In this document: in pieces, positions 31,801-40,735 of the stretch
Layout of the letters: every line of letters begins with the position of its first letter
How positions within the stretch are numbered: the stretch's first letter is position 1
Assembly (NCBI RefSeq): GCF_012999535.1
Contig: NZ_JABBWV010000007.1
Location: 62,001-126,000, forward strand
Direction: 5' to 3'
From: Microbispora sp. H11081
GTDB lineage: Bacteria; Actinomycetota; Actinomycetes; Streptosporangiales; Streptosporangiaceae
DNA length: 64,000 nucleotides
The notes under the pieces: generated by a model
What the model was told of the DNA's origin: nothing
Seen by the model: the letters and a program-made list of their open reading frames with translations, nothing else
Database searches by the model: none
Translations under genes and position numbers: made by a program

Positions 31801-33302
31801 GGGACGACCCCCACGCCGATGTCGGCCTGGGCGAGCGCGTGCGCGGCCCTCCCGGACACGACGACCACGCAGCGGCCCTTCTCCTGCAGGTCGTGCACGT
31901 GCTCGGCGAGCTCGGCGCCGCCCGGCAGCGTACGGCGGATCGCGAGGCGCTCCGCCAGGCCCTCGTCGCCACCCGCGAGGAAGACGGTGCCGGCCGCCTT
32001 GGCCGCGCCGACGACGGACACGGCCAGCGCGTCGATCTCCGGGGCGAGCCCGGCCACGGCGACGTGAGAGCCGTCCCTGGACACCTCCACCGCCCGCAGC
32101 CCCCGCGACCGCCACAGGGCGGCGTCCGCGACCAGGCCCTGGGGGTCCGGCAGCGGCCGGGCCGACCAGCCCTCCGCGTCCTGGGGGCGACCCGGGTCGG
32201 AGAAGTCGATGAGGGAGTAGAGCCGGGAGTACAGCTCGTCGGTGTCCTGCCCATCCGACAGAGGCTCGACGCGGTCGATCGTCCACGAGCCGGTCGTCAG
32301 CGCGGCGGCGTCCAGGACGACGGTGTCGACCCGGTCCATCGTGCGCAGGCGGCCGGCGTCGAGGACGACCGTGTCGTGCCTGCCGAGCGCACGGGTGATC
32401 GCTCCGGCGAACGCCTCCCTGGCGAGGTCGGCGACCCGGGGGATGGCGGAGATGAGGACGGCCGCGGGCCGCTCGCCCCGGGTGAACACCCGGGCCACGC
32501 CGTACGCCGCGGCGCTGATCGGGGCGGCCACGTCCGCGTAGCGTTCGACCGGGCCGTGCGGCAGGTGCGTCGGACGCGGCCTGGCCTCGGCCCGGATGTG
32601 ACGGTAGGACCCGGGGCGCGCGGCCAGCCGCTCCTCGAGTCCCTCCCACGCGCGCCGGCCGGCCCGGGTCTCGACGTAGCGGCCCATGTTCGCGACGACC
32701 TGCACGAGCAGCGCCGCGGGGCGGAGCGTGAGTGTCTGGGTGACGAGGTTGACGGTGGTGAACAGGGCCTCGGTGGGTCCGCGCCCCAGTCGGCGGTCGA
32801 GCTGTTCGCGGATGACGGGCGTGGCGTTGACCAGTTGCACCACCGCGGGAACGACCGCGGGGAGCTGCGGGGCCCTGACCGCCCTGCCAAGGAAGACCAG
32901 CCCGACCCCGGTGACGCCGGCCGTCAGCCGCACGGTCGCCCGCAGGTGCTCCTCAACGAGGTGGACGGGGGTCTCGTGGGCGTGCTCCTCCTGGTCGTCG
33001 AGCTCCGCGGCGATGGCCAGCAGCTCGTCCTGGTCGACCCGGTCGGGGTCGCAGGCGACGAAGACGGCGCCGACGCGGCCGTTGACCTCGGCTCGCTCGA
33101 CGCCGGGAACGGCGGCCAGCCGCTCCTCCAGCCGGACGGCGGCCGGCTCGGACCCGGGCCGGCCGATCCCGTGCAGGTCGATGCGCAGCCCGCCGGGACA
33201 GAGGACGACCTGGCGGGGGCACGGGAGAAGATCTCGGAACGGCTCGGGTAGCACGCCGCGCAGCAGGGCCGTCGACGTCGTGAGCACCCGGTTGAGGATC
33301 AT
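28893..33302 (-). CDS. ctpI: CtpI-type large cation-transporting P-type ATPase
   Basis: A 1469-residue P-type ATPase. The C-terminal two-thirds carries every core motif: LTGES (actuator, about residue 764), AAVPEGLP in the ion-binding M4 helix, phosphorylated Asp in DKTGTLTEG (about 920), MVTGDHPST and GDGANDAPAI (about 1200), then the last helices. The N-terminal 600 residues contain degenerate HMA-like repeats and a second inactive ATPase-like segment, as in mycobacterial CtpI, whose ion is not established. GGAGAG precedes the ATG. It converges with the MMPL exporter and is not in an operon. PEGLP suggests a Ca/Mg-like rather than heavy-metal ion. Confidence 0.9.
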   Translation of the reverse strand: MILNRVLTTSTALLRGVLPEPFRDLLPCPRQVVLCPGGLRIDLHGIGRPGSEPAAVRLEERLAAVPGVERAEVNGRVGAVFVACDPDRVDQDELLAIAAELDDQEEHAHETPVHLVEEHLRATVRLTAGVTGVGLVFLGRAVRAPQLPAVVPAVVQLVNATPVIREQLDRRLGRGPTEALFTTVNLVTQTLTLRPAALLVQVVANMGRYVETRAGRRAWEGLEERLAARPGSYRHIRAEARPRPTHLPHGPVERYADVAAPISAAAYGVARVFTRGERPAAVLISAIPRVADLAREAFAGAITRALGRHDTVVLDAGRLRTMDRVDTVVLDAAALTTGSWTIDRVEPLSDGQDTDELYSRLYSLIDFSDPGRPQDAEGWSARPLPDPQGLVADAALWRSRGLRAVEVSRDGSHVAVAGLAPEIDALAVSVVGAAKAAGTVFLAGGDEGLAERLAIRRTLPGGAELAEHVHDLQEKGRCVVVVSGRAAHALAQADIGVGVVPPESGGRGGALPWDADVAGELDGVHLFLRCLPRASATSGNAVKLGAAGAVVGTLLAIAGPAATALRRGQLASAVVALAAIALGEWSGQNAGRIPTPARADTTPWHAMSAAEVLSRLHSSTRGIAAQEAGRRRAEAAPEEAEEGPHSLARATLEELANPLTPALATGAGISALVGSVLDAVLIGGVMVTNAFLGGVQRFKADRALHRLTESTEVLVRLRRPEGVVESTTDELAPGDVIELRAGDAVPADARVIKAVGLEVDESTLTGESQLVSKTAAPTVAAAIADRSSMVYRGTSVAAGSGRAVVVATGDLTESGRSARLAGAPSPPTGVELRLRELSHRILPISIASGVVLLVTDLLRGRSLAAALTPAVSLTVAAVPEGLPFIATVAELAAARRLSKRAALVRNPSTIEALGRVNVLCFDKTGTLTEGRISLRHLSDGRAGRPVDEADAGLRRVLAAAVRASPKSGAGRVIAHPTDRAVLDGAQRLDVTPAEGFDSWERVDEMPFEPGRGYHAVLGHTEDGHLLSVKGAPEIVLTHCTTVHRDTGPVPCTEAVRAELEQEVERLARQGYRVLAVAQRPASDRNDLDESRIEELCFLGFLGLADPVRSTAAESVKRLMRAGVRIVMVTGDHPSTAEAIAVELDALNGQRVMTGPELDELDDETLTKVLPEVAVFARTTPAHKARIVTCLRRAGEVVAVTGDGANDAPAIRTADVGIALGSRATPAARAAADLVVTDDRIETIVDAIVEGRAMWSSVRDALSILLGGNIGEIAFTVGSNLLAGGSALNARQLLLVNLLTDMVPAMAVAVRPPASTDPDKLLAEGPEASLGASLTRDIYLRAAITTAAATAAWIMGRMTGTRVRANTIGLVALVSAQLMQTFAGGGRDRVVLVASLASLAALWLIVTVPGVSAVFGCRPLGPMGWVIGLGSAAAATLAGVLVRRPVTEATTRAEAERRRSTAHVPVPTPA

Positions 33303-33750
33303 TGGGCTCTCCAGCGGGCGGGAGCGGCCAGGACACCCGGTCCTGGCCGGAGCGTGACACTGAGCGTGACACCGTGCCGGCTGGTCAGCAGGTCGGTCCG
33401 GTTCACCTCGTCACCTCGTCGGCCCGTCACCGCGGCGTGAGCGCGCGACGGTGACCGCGCCACGCCGGTGATCCGCCACTGGCGTCGGCGGTGGGCTGCC
33501 GGAGTGCCCGGAAGAGACTCATCACCCCTCCTCGCGAGAGTCGGGGGGAACTCACGGATGGATTTCGCCTGAACCCGTGCGAAGGCTCAGGCACTGGTCA
33601 TAACGGTCGTGCGACCGTCGACGAATACCTTTCCTCCATCCGGAGCGGGAGAAACGCGCGAGACGGGAAACCCGGGGAAGAACGGCGGACGAAGGCCGGT
33701 GATCGGCGCGGTCGGCGGCCCCGAGTGTGACCCAGAGTGCGGCCCAGCGG
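33303..33750. other. Non-coding stretch upstream of the P-type ATPase gene
   Basis: About 450 bp without a convincing gene; the frames present are Arg-rich with no ribosome binding site. It must hold the ATPase promoter at its left end. It contains a short direct repeat (CACCTCGT twice near 33405-33420) and an exact 7-bp inverted repeat ACGGTCG/CGACCGT at 33603-33618, whose function is unclear. Confidence 0.4.
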
Positions 33751-34101
33751 TCAGCTGATGGTGAAGGCGGGCCAGTTGAGGAGGCCGAGCAGCCTCCGCA
33801 GCGCGGGCGTGACGTTGTGCAGCCGGATCGGCTGGCCCAGGGGCATGTCGGACAGCAGCGCCAGGGCGCGCAGGCCGTAGAGGTCGATGAACTCGAGTTC
33901 GGAGACGTCCATGGTCGCCGTCCCCGGCTTGGCCCACTCTCGGTGGAGGGCGTCGGCGATGGCGTCGCCGTTGGTGAGATCGATCTGCCCGATGAGCCGT
34001 ACGGAACCGTCCGCGGAGGAGCGCATCGTCAGTTGCTTGTCGAGGTAGATCAGGTTTTTCTTGTTGAGCGCGGATTCGAAGGACCCGTTGGTGATCGTCA
34101 T
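33751..34101 (-). CDS. STAS-domain protein without the usual phospho-serine
   Basis: A 116-residue STAS protein of the anti-sigma-factor-antagonist type. Strand and helix order is normal: VRLIGQIDLTNGDAIADALHREW, then MDVSELEFIDLYGLRALALL. In regulated antagonists this last loop is Asp-Ser-Ser-Gly-Leu with a phosphorylated Ser; here it is Asp-Leu-Tyr-Gly-Leu, so control by phosphorylation at that site is not possible. I chose the ATG at 34101 behind AGGAAGG; the frame continues to 34134. No anti-sigma kinase lies nearby. Confidence 0.82.
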   Translation of the reverse strand: MTITNGSFESALNKKNLIYLDKQLTMRSSADGSVRLIGQIDLTNGDAIADALHREWAKPGTATMDVSELEFIDLYGLRALALLSDMPLGQPIRLHNVTPALRRLLGLLNWPAFTIS

Positions 34102-34301
34102 GCAGGTGCCGCCTTCCTGTAGAGGGGCAGCCACTTCCGAGCATCACCGCCGTTGCTCCGCGCTGTCAACCGACGCGAGACCCCGGCACTCACCCCGCCG
34201 ATCACCGATCCGCCGCCGTACGGCCCGCGGCCAGCGACGATGGCCGCAGGACCGGACGGCGAGGGAGTGACCTATCTCACGTTTGCGGCAGGCGGGAATC
34301 G

Positions 34302-35159
34302 TCAGGGCTTGTGCGCGACGCCGCCGACGAACGTGTGATAGGTGATGCCGCGTTCGACGATCGCGTCGGGATCCGGCCGCCACTCGGCGAGCGGCACCAG
34401 ACCGGGGTCGAGAAGCCGAAGGTCGCCGAAGTAGGAGAGGATCTCGTCGCGGGTGCGCCACCGGCCCGTGCCGAGGTTCTCGTTGAACAGCTTCTCCGCC
34501 GTAGAGGCCTGCGCCGACACCTCGGGCATGGCGGGCCCCGGGTTGTGGAAGTGGGACAGCGCCATATAGCTGCCCGAGGGCAGGGCCTCGCGGAAGCGGG
34601 CGGCGATTCCCTGCGGGTCCTCGTCGTCGTTGACGTGGTGCAGGATCGCGAACATCAGCAGGCCCACCGGCTGGTCGAAGTCGATGAGCGCCTCGACGGC
34701 GGGGTGGTTCAGGATCGACTCAGGATCGCGGACATCCGCCTCGATGACCGTGGTGCTCCCGTTCGTGGCGAGCAGTGCCCGGCCGTGCACGAGCACGATC
34801 GGGTCGTTGTCGACGTAGACGACCCGCGTCGCCGGATCGACGCCCTGGGCCACCTCGTGCACGTTGCCCTGCGTCGGCAGGCCGGAGCCGATGTCGAGGA
34901 ACTGCCGGATGCCCGCCTCGGCCGCGAGATGGCGGACGACGCGCCGGAGGAAGGCGCGGTTCGAGCGGCCCGCCGCGGGGGCGTCCGGCGCGATCCGCAA
35001 CGTCGCCTCGCCCACCTGCCGGTCGATGGCGTAGTTGTCCTTCCCGCCGAGGAAGAAGTCGTAGACACGGGCGATGCTCGGCTTGCTCGTGTCGATCCTG
35101 GGGATCGCCCGCTCGTCGTCGGCGGGGCCCTCGCTCACGTGCTGGTCGTCGTCGGCCAT
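34302..35159 (-). CDS. DUF574 SAM-dependent methyltransferase-like protein
   Basis: A 285-residue protein typical of actinomycetes. The leader PRIDTSKPSIARVYDFFLGGKDNYAIDR defines DUF574 (PF04672). The SAM site is FLDIGSGLPTQGNVHEVAQ, with VVYVDNDPIVLVHGRALL for the acidic loop and LLMFAILHHVNDDEDP after it. Family members occur in many copies in actinomycete genomes and none has a settled substrate. The ATG at 35159 has AGGACGGG upstream; an ATG at 35192 is less likely. A gap of about 200 bp to the STAS gene argues against an operon. Confidence 0.9.
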   Translation of the reverse strand: MADDDQHVSEGPADDERAIPRIDTSKPSIARVYDFFLGGKDNYAIDRQVGEATLRIAPDAPAAGRSNRAFLRRVVRHLAAEAGIRQFLDIGSGLPTQGNVHEVAQGVDPATRVVYVDNDPIVLVHGRALLATNGSTTVIEADVRDPESILNHPAVEALIDFDQPVGLLMFAILHHVNDDEDPQGIAARFREALPSGSYMALSHFHNPGPAMPEVSAQASTAEKLFNENLGTGRWRTRDEILSYFGDLRLLDPGLVPLAEWRPDPDAIVERGITYHTFVGGVAHKP

Positions 35160-35341
35160 GACCCGTCCTGCTCTCTCGCCGTACCGGTCCAAATCGCGAT
35201 CATGGTAAGCCTCCCCCGGGCTGGAGGGAGGACTTTTGCGGTAACTGGCATGAAGAGGTCAGCCAACGGACGATGCAGGACCCACCGGGCCTTCCAGGAC
35301 AGACGCTGACGCCGGCCCCCGGCGCGCAGGCCCGCGCCGGG

Positions 35342-35845
35342 TCAGACGCTGACGCCGACCCCGCCGCGCGTCTGCGCGCCGTACCGCTCCAGTTCCCTGG
35401 CCAGGTCGAGCGGCCTGATCTGGGTGCGCCCCTGCAGGGTCTCCGGGGTGAGCAGGTCCGCGGGCACCAGCCAGGAGACCTCGAACTCCAGCCCGTCCGG
35501 GTCCTTCGCGTACAACGCCTTGGTGGTGGAGTGGTCGGAGGCGCCGACCAGGGCGTCCATCTCCGTCAGTTTGGCCGCGACGCGCTGCAGTTCTGCGAGA
35601 GTGTCCACCTCCCACGCGAGGTGGTAGAGGCCGACCGTCGCCCGCCCGGCGGCCGACGGCCCCGCCTGGGCCCCGATCTGGAACAGCCCGAGGTCGTGGT
35701 CGTTCGAGGACCCCTCGGCCTGCAGGAACGCGGCCCCCGGGAAGGACTGGACGACGCGGAACCCGAGGGCTTCCTGGTAGAACGCGACGCTGCGGGAGAC
35801 GTCCCGCACGTACAGGACGGCGTGGTTGAGTCGCTGGACCGGCAT
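35342..35845 (-). CDS. VOC-superfamily (glyoxalase/dioxygenase-like) protein
   Basis: A 167-residue protein with two beta-alpha-beta-beta-beta modules. The first begins LNHAVLYVRDVSRSVAFYQEALGFRVV with the metal-ligand His. The second has GLYHLAWEVDTLAELQRVAAKL with another His and ends in ALYAKDPDGLEFEVSW with the Glu ligand. This set of ligands fits a divalent-metal dioxygenase or glyoxalase-type enzyme. A proline-rich tail follows. It stands alone; the substrate is unknown. Confidence 0.88.
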   Translation of the reverse strand: MPVQRLNHAVLYVRDVSRSVAFYQEALGFRVVQSFPGAAFLQAEGSSNDHDLGLFQIGAQAGPSAAGRATVGLYHLAWEVDTLAELQRVAAKLTEMDALVGASDHSTTKALYAKDPDGLEFEVSWLVPADLLTPETLQGRTQIRPLDLARELERYGAQTRGGVGVSV

Positions 35846-36038
35846 GACGCACCCCTAAAACTTGAACCCTCAAGTAATTGTACCTCGCCGGGTTTCCCGG
35901 AAACTGTCGGTGCCAGGTCGTACGGTGGCCAGCGGCAGAGTCATCGGGGGTGACGAGCCGCCCACCGGCGTTCCGTACGGCGCCGGGCGCGGGCGGCCGG
36001 ACAGCGACGCCGGCGCCGTGACCGGCGGAGGGGGCATC

Positions 36039-36251
36039 ATGATCGTCGACAGGGCGACGCGCGAGCACGAGGACAACCTGGTCCTGTTCCGGGCGGTGCA
36101 CGAGGTCGCCGTCCGTCATTCCGGGGCGCCTTACCACCAGGTGATCGCAGCACTGGTCTCCGGCCTGCCCGTCACACCCCGCCTGGCCGCCGACGAAGTG
36201 CGGCGCATCGCCGAGGAGATCAGCCTCGGCCGCGACCCCTCGGGCCTGTAG
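36039..36251 (+). CDS. Small hypothetical protein, 70 aa
   Basis: The ATG at 36039 is preceded by GGAGGGGG at good spacing. The product is a 70-residue helical protein (HEDNLVLFRAVHEVAVRHSG, then PYHQVIAALVSGLPVTPRLAADEVRRIAEEI). The frame is open upstream to 35862 but lacks a start signal there. No family is recognised. It converges with the ROK regulator gene, ending seven bases before it. Confidence 0.55.
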   Translation: MIVDRATREHEDNLVLFRAVHEVAVRHSGAPYHQVIAALVSGLPVTPRLAADEVRRIAEEISLGRDPSGL

Positions 36252-36258
36252 ACACGAT

Positions 36259-37836
36259 CTAGTGCTGCAGGAGGGCGGCGGGGTCGGCCATGACCTGCTC
36301 GATCACCTGGCCGGCCGCGCCGAGGGCGGCGGCTTCCGCGCCGAGCCGCGAGACGACCACGGGCGGCACGGTGCCGCGCATCTGTCCGAGGTGGGCCTTC
36401 AACGTGTCGGCGACCGTGTGGCCGATCCAGGGGAAGAGCGGCGCGTAGATCCCGCCGAGCACAATCGCGTCGGGGTCCACCAGGTTGACCGCCGAAGACA
36501 GGGCCACGCCCAGCGCCCAGGCGGCCCGCTCGCACGCGGCGCGTGCGTTCTCGTCGCCCTCCCGGAGCCGGGCAAGCACCAGCGACAGGCCCTGCTGCGC
36601 GGGGAGGAGCACCTCCGGCGAGGGCGACGCGGACGTCGCCGCGTCCTCAGCCCATGCGGCCGCGTGGACGAGGCGTGCCGCCGACCCGTCGTCCGCAGCC
36701 GCCTTGGTTCCGGTGTCCCCAGGGTCGGGGGTCGCCCCGGTTCCGTCGTCCGGTGCGTGGGAGGTCGTTCCGGCCGCGCCGTCGGGCCCCTTGAGAAAGA
36801 CCCCGTTGACGGACGTCTCCTCGATGGACATCGAGTCGGTGGGCGCCACGGTTCGGCCGTCGTCCGGCACTCTCTCTTGGGCGGCGCCGTCCTCGATTTC
36901 GCGCGGAGTGCCTGCCGGGGCGCCCCAGGACACATCCCCCGGCGCGTCCCCGGACACATCCCCGGGCGCCAGCACAGGGCGCAGGCCGACGGCGGGGCCG
37001 GCCGGTGCGGCGGTGCCGCGGACGGCGGTCAGGATGGCGTCCTGGCCCGCGTACTGCTCCAGGCAGCCGCGGCCACCGCAGCGGCACGGCGGGCCGCCGG
37101 GGGAGACGACGATGTGACCGAGCTCGCCGGCCAGGCCGTGCGCGCCCCGGAAGAGCGTGCCACGGACGACGAGACCGGCCCCGATGCCGATTTCTCCTGA
37201 AACGTGCAGAAAATCGGGCAGCCCGGATCCGAACCACAGCTCGCCCAGCGCGGCGAGGTTGGCCTCGTTCTCCACCCGTACGGGGAAGGGGAACCGCGTG
37301 AGGGAGGCCAGCGGCACGTCACGCCAGCCGAGGTTCGGCGCGTTGTGGACGATCCCGCTGGTCATGTCCACAGGGCCCGGTACGGCCAGCACCCCGCCGA
37401 CCACCCGCAGGCCTTTCTCCACAGCTTCGTCCACAACCCCGGCGGCCAGATCCCCAAGTCGCGCGATCACATCCACAGGTGACGCGGCCCGGTTGTCCAC
37501 AGCCTGTGTACGGCGCAGCCGTACCGTCCGGGCGAGGTCGACCACGCACACCGCGAGGTAGTCGACGTTGACCTCGATCCCGAGCGCGGCGACGCGCCGC
37601 CCGCTGATCCGGATCTCGACCCCCGGCCTGCCGCGCTCGCCGTCGCGCACGGTGCCGGCCTCCACCACCAGCCCGCCCTCGATGAGGTCGGCGACGAGCT
37701 TGGACACCGTCGTCTTGGTGAGCCCGGTGATCTCCGCGAGGGCGGCGCGCGTCACCGATCCCCGTGCGCCGACCGCGCCGAGGACGAGCGCCAGGTTGCG
37801 GGCGCGCATCGCGTCATGCCGCAGGGCCTGTGTCAT
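36259..37836 (-). CDS. xylR: ROK-family repressor (XylR-like) with a large internal insertion
   Basis: A 525-residue repressor. Residues 1-75 form a winged helix (SVTRAALAEITGLTKTTVSKLVADLIEGGLV). The sugar-kinase-like ROK domain follows, with the zinc motif GHIVVSPGGPPCRCGGRGCLEQ at 240-261. A region of about 138 residues (275-412, roughly 36601-37014) rich in Asp, Gly, Ala, Pro and Thr interrupts the domain; the fold then resumes at QQGLSLVLARL. ROK repressors are usually near 400 residues, so the excess equals the insertion. It faces xylA, with an operator between them, and should release DNA on binding xylose. Confidence 0.9.
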   Translation of the reverse strand: MTQALRHDAMRARNLALVLGAVGARGSVTRAALAEITGLTKTTVSKLVADLIEGGLVVEAGTVRDGERGRPGVEIRISGRRVAALGIEVNVDYLAVCVVDLARTVRLRRTQAVDNRAASPVDVIARLGDLAAGVVDEAVEKGLRVVGGVLAVPGPVDMTSGIVHNAPNLGWRDVPLASLTRFPFPVRVENEANLAALGELWFGSGLPDFLHVSGEIGIGAGLVVRGTLFRGAHGLAGELGHIVVSPGGPPCRCGGRGCLEQYAGQDAILTAVRGTAAPAGPAVGLRPVLAPGDVSGDAPGDVSWGAPAGTPREIEDGAAQERVPDDGRTVAPTDSMSIEETSVNGVFLKGPDGAAGTTSHAPDDGTGATPDPGDTGTKAAADDGSAARLVHAAAWAEDAATSASPSPEVLLPAQQGLSLVLARLREGDENARAACERAAWALGVALSSAVNLVDPDAIVLGGIYAPLFPWIGHTVADTLKAHLGQMRGTVPPVVVSRLGAEAAALGAAGQVIEQVMADPAALLQH

Positions 37837-37978
37837 CGCACCTCCTCACCCGTGTTCCCGACCCCGCCTGTAACCCCGGCGTCATCGCGCTCCTTCATGT
37901 GTGTCGCGTTTCACACCTCGCGGACCCCGCGCCATCACATCCTCCACTGCTGGACGTTGATAACACCGACACACCCTC

Positions 37979-38028
37979 TTGACCGTACGGCTTGTCACGT
38001 CCGATATTTAGTCCACAACGTAGACTAA
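37979..38028 (+). promoter_or_regulatory. xylA promoter and XylR operator
   Basis: A TTGACC hexamer at 37979-37984 and GATATT at 38003-38008, 18 bp apart, form a plausible vegetative promoter. Immediately after it, TTAGTCCAC (38008-38016) and GTAGACTAA (38020-38028) form an almost perfect palindrome (8 of 9 pairs) across AAC, ending 14 bp before the xylA start. This is where a ROK repressor dimer would block transcription. Confidence 0.75.
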
Positions 38029-38042
38029 TTCGGAGGCGACTC

Positions 38043-39188
38043 ATGTACACCCCCACTCCCGAGGACCGGTTCACGTTCGGGCTGTGGACCGTCGGCTGGC
38101 AGGCGCGCGACCAGTTCGGCGACGCGTCCAGGGCCCCGCTGGACCCGGTCGAGAGCGTCCACCGCCTGGCCGAGCTGGGCGCGTACGGTGTGACCTTCCA
38201 CGACGACGACCTCCTCGCGGTGGAGGCGGACCGGGCCAAGGCGATCGAGAACTTCAAGAAGGCGCTCGCCGACACCGGCATGAAGGTGCCGATGGCCACC
38301 ACCAACCTCTTCACCCACCCGATCTTCAAGGACGGCGGGTTCACCAGCAACAACCGCGAGGTCCGCCGCTACGCGCTGCGCAAGGTGATGCGCAACATCG
38401 ACCTCGCCGCCGAACTGGGCGCCAAGACGTACGTCTGCTGGGGCGGCCGTGAGGGCGCCGAGTCCGAGGCCGCCAAGGACGTGCGGGTCGCGCTCGACCG
38501 CTACAAGGAGGGCTTCGACCTCCTCTGCCAGTACGTGATCGACAAGGGCTACGACATCCGCTTCGCGGTCGAGCCCAAGCCGAACGAGCCGCGCGGCGAC
38601 ATCCTGCTGCCGACGATCGGGCACGCCCTGGCGTTCATCAACTCGCTGGAGCACCCCGAGATGGTGGGCCTCAACCCCGAGGTCGGCCACGAGCAGATGG
38701 CCGGCATGAACTTCGTGCACGGCATCGCCCAGGCGCTGTGGCACGGCAAGCTGTTCCACATCGACCTCAACGGCCAGCACGGCCCGCGCTTCGACCAGGA
38801 CCTCATCTTCGGCCACGGCGACGTGAAGAACGCGTTCTTCCTCGTCGACCTGCTGGAGAACGGCGGCTACGAGGGCCCGCGCCACTTCGACTACAAGCCG
38901 CTGCGCACCGAGGACAAGGAGGATGTCTGGGACTCGGCCGCGGCCAACATGCGGACCTACCTCATCCTCAAGGAGAAGTCGAAGGCCTACCGCGCCGACC
39001 CCGAGGTGCAGGACGCGCTGGAGGCGAGCAAGAGCCTCGAGCTGGCCCAGCCGACCCTCGCCGCGGGTGAGACGTACGAGGACGTCCTCGCCGAGTCGAT
39101 CGACGTGGAGGCGGTGGCGGCGCGCGGCTACCACTTCACCCGGCTGAACCAGCTCGCGATCGAGCACCTCCTCGGCGTGCGCGGCTGA
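38043..39188 (+). CDS. xylA: Xylose isomerase
   Basis: A 381-residue enzyme converting D-xylose to D-xylulose. Features are those of the short actinomycete class: [17 protein letters not shown], the active-site His in [10 protein letters not shown], Trp/Gly in YVCWGGREG, metal ligands in [13 protein letters not shown] and [13 protein letters not shown], then [18 protein letters not shown] and the final Asp in RHFDYKP. GGAGG sits ten bases upstream. It is followed by xylB after 50 bp and both are under the XylR operator. Confidence 0.98.
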   Translation: MYTPTPEDRFTFGLWTVGWQARDQFGDASRAPLDPVESVHRLAELGAYGVTFHDDDLLAVEADRAKAIENFKKALADTGMKVPMATTNLFTHPIFKDGGFTSNNREVRRYALRKVMRNIDLAAELGAKTYVCWGGREGAESEAAKDVRVALDRYKEGFDLLCQYVIDKGYDIRFAVEPKPNEPRGDILLPTIGHALAFINSLEHPEMVGLNPEVGHEQMAGMNFVHGIAQALWHGKLFHIDLNGQHGPRFDQDLIFGHGDVKNAFFLVDLLENGGYEGPRHFDYKPLRTEDKEDVWDSAAANMRTYLILKEKSKAYRADPEVQDALEASKSLELAQPTLAAGETYEDVLAESIDVEAVAARGYHFTRLNQLAIEHLLGVRG

Positions 39189-39238
39189 CCGGCCGGCTGA
39201 GAGACAGGTGATTGACCGGTGAGAGCGGAGGGACGACT

Positions 39239-40609
39239 GTGACGCTGGTCGCGGGGGTCGACTCGTCGACCCAGAGCTGCAAGGTCGTCATCCGGGACGC
39301 GGAGAGCGGGGCCCTCGTACGCGAGGGCCGCGCCCCCCACCCCGACGGCACGGAGGTTCATCCCGAGCACTGGTGGACCGCGCTGCAGAGTGCGATCGAG
39401 CAGGCCGGAGGCCTGGCGGACGTCGCCGCCGTCAGCGTGGGCGCGCAGCAGCACGGCATGGTCTGCCTCGACGAGGACGGCGAGGTGGTCAGGCCCGCCC
39501 TGCTGTGGAACGACACCCGGTCGGCCGGGGCCGCGGCCGACCTGGTCGGCGAGCTGGGCGGCCCCAAGGCGTGGGCCGAGGCCGTCGGCAGCGTCCCGGT
39601 GGCGTCGTTCACGGTGACCAAGCTCCGCTGGCTCGCCGGGAACGAACCGGACAACGCCCGCCGTACGCGCTCGGTGTGCCTGCCGCACGACTGGCTGACC
39701 TGGCGGCTGGCGGGCAGGCCGGACACGATCACGACCGACCGGGGCGACGCCTCCGGCACGGGTTACTGGTCGCCCGCGACCGGGGAGTATCGGACGGATC
39801 TGCTCGAACTCGCCCTGGGCCGGGTGCCGGAACTGCCCCGCGTGCTCGGTCCCGCCGAGCAGGCGGGCACGGCCGAGCAGGGCGGTGCGCTGCTCGCGCC
39901 CGGCACGGGCGACAACATGGCGGCGGCGCTCGGCGTCGGCATGCGTCCCGGTGACGTGGTCGTGTCCATCGGCACCTCGGGGACGGCGTTCGCGGTGTCC
40001 GAGACGCCGTCCGCCGACGCGGCCGGGCTGGTCGCCGGGTTCGCCGACGCGACCGGGCGGTATCTCCCGCTGGTCTGCACGCTGAACGCGGCGCGGGTGC
40101 TGGACGCGGCGGCCCGGATGCTCGGGGTCACCCCCCAGGGGCTGAGCGATCTGGCCCTGCGGGCGCCCGCGGGTGCGGACGGGCTGGTGCTCGTGCCCTA
40201 CCTGGAAGGGGAACGCACCCCGAACCGGCCCGACGCCACGGGTTCGCTGCACGGCCTGCGGCTTGGCAACTCCACCCCTGAGCACCTGGCCAGGGCCGCG
40301 GTGGAGGGCATGCTCTGCGGGCTCGCCGACGCGCTGGACGCGCTCGGTCTCGAACCGCGGCGGGTGCTGCTCATCGGCGGCGGCGCCCGTTCCGAGGCCG
40401 TCCGCCGGATCGCGCCGACCGTCTTCGGGCGCCCGGTGCTCGTGCCCACCCCCGGCGAGTACGTCGCGGACGGCGCGGCCAAGCAGGCCGCCTGGCTGCT
40501 GTCCGGGGAGCCGGAGCCGCCGGTGTGGGACACCGGCGCCACCGAGCGGTACGAGGCCGACGTCACCCCCGGCCTGCGTGAGCGCTACCACGAGGCCGCC
40601 CAGGAGTGA
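39239..40609 (+). CDS. xylB: Xylulokinase
   Basis: A 456-residue FGGY-family kinase that phosphorylates D-xylulose for entry to the pentose phosphate pathway. It has [16 protein letters not shown], the xylulose-binding [24 protein letters not shown], the catalytic base in [12 protein letters not shown], and the ATP site [12 protein letters not shown]-like segment with [15 protein letters not shown] near the end. I chose the GTG at 39239 because GGAGGG lies just upstream; a TTG at 39212 has none. It is the second gene of the xylAB operon. Confidence 0.95.
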   Translation: MTLVAGVDSSTQSCKVVIRDAESGALVREGRAPHPDGTEVHPEHWWTALQSAIEQAGGLADVAAVSVGAQQHGMVCLDEDGEVVRPALLWNDTRSAGAAADLVGELGGPKAWAEAVGSVPVASFTVTKLRWLAGNEPDNARRTRSVCLPHDWLTWRLAGRPDTITTDRGDASGTGYWSPATGEYRTDLLELALGRVPELPRVLGPAEQAGTAEQGGALLAPGTGDNMAAALGVGMRPGDVVVSIGTSGTAFAVSETPSADAAGLVAGFADATGRYLPLVCTLNAARVLDAAARMLGVTPQGLSDLALRAPAGADGLVLVPYLEGERTPNRPDATGSLHGLRLGNSTPEHLARAAVEGMLCGLADALDALGLEPRRVLLIGGGARSEAVRRIAPTVFGRPVLVPTPGEYVADGAAKQAAWLLSGEPEPPVWDTGATERYEADVTPGLRERYHEAAQE

Positions 40610-40616
40610 ACGTCCC

Positions 40617-40652
40617 GGGTGGGGCCCCCGGGAGACCCTGGGGACCCCACCC
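40617..40652 (+). terminator. Terminator hairpin after xylB
   Basis: GGGTGGGG (40617-40624) pairs exactly with CCCCACCC (40645-40652), extended inside by a CCCC/GGGG stem. It begins eight bases after the xylB stop. There is no T-run. Confidence 0.65.
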
Positions 40653-40735
40653 TGAGACGACCCTGACCCCGTCTCGGGGGGATCTACGCGTTGTCCCGGA
40701 TGTTGGAAACGGGCCCCGCGCGGGATCCTCAAGTC

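Noticed and set aside
31839-33251. Long plus-strand open frame opposite the P-type ATPase
   Set aside because: Antisense shadow of the ATPase gene with no recognisable domain.
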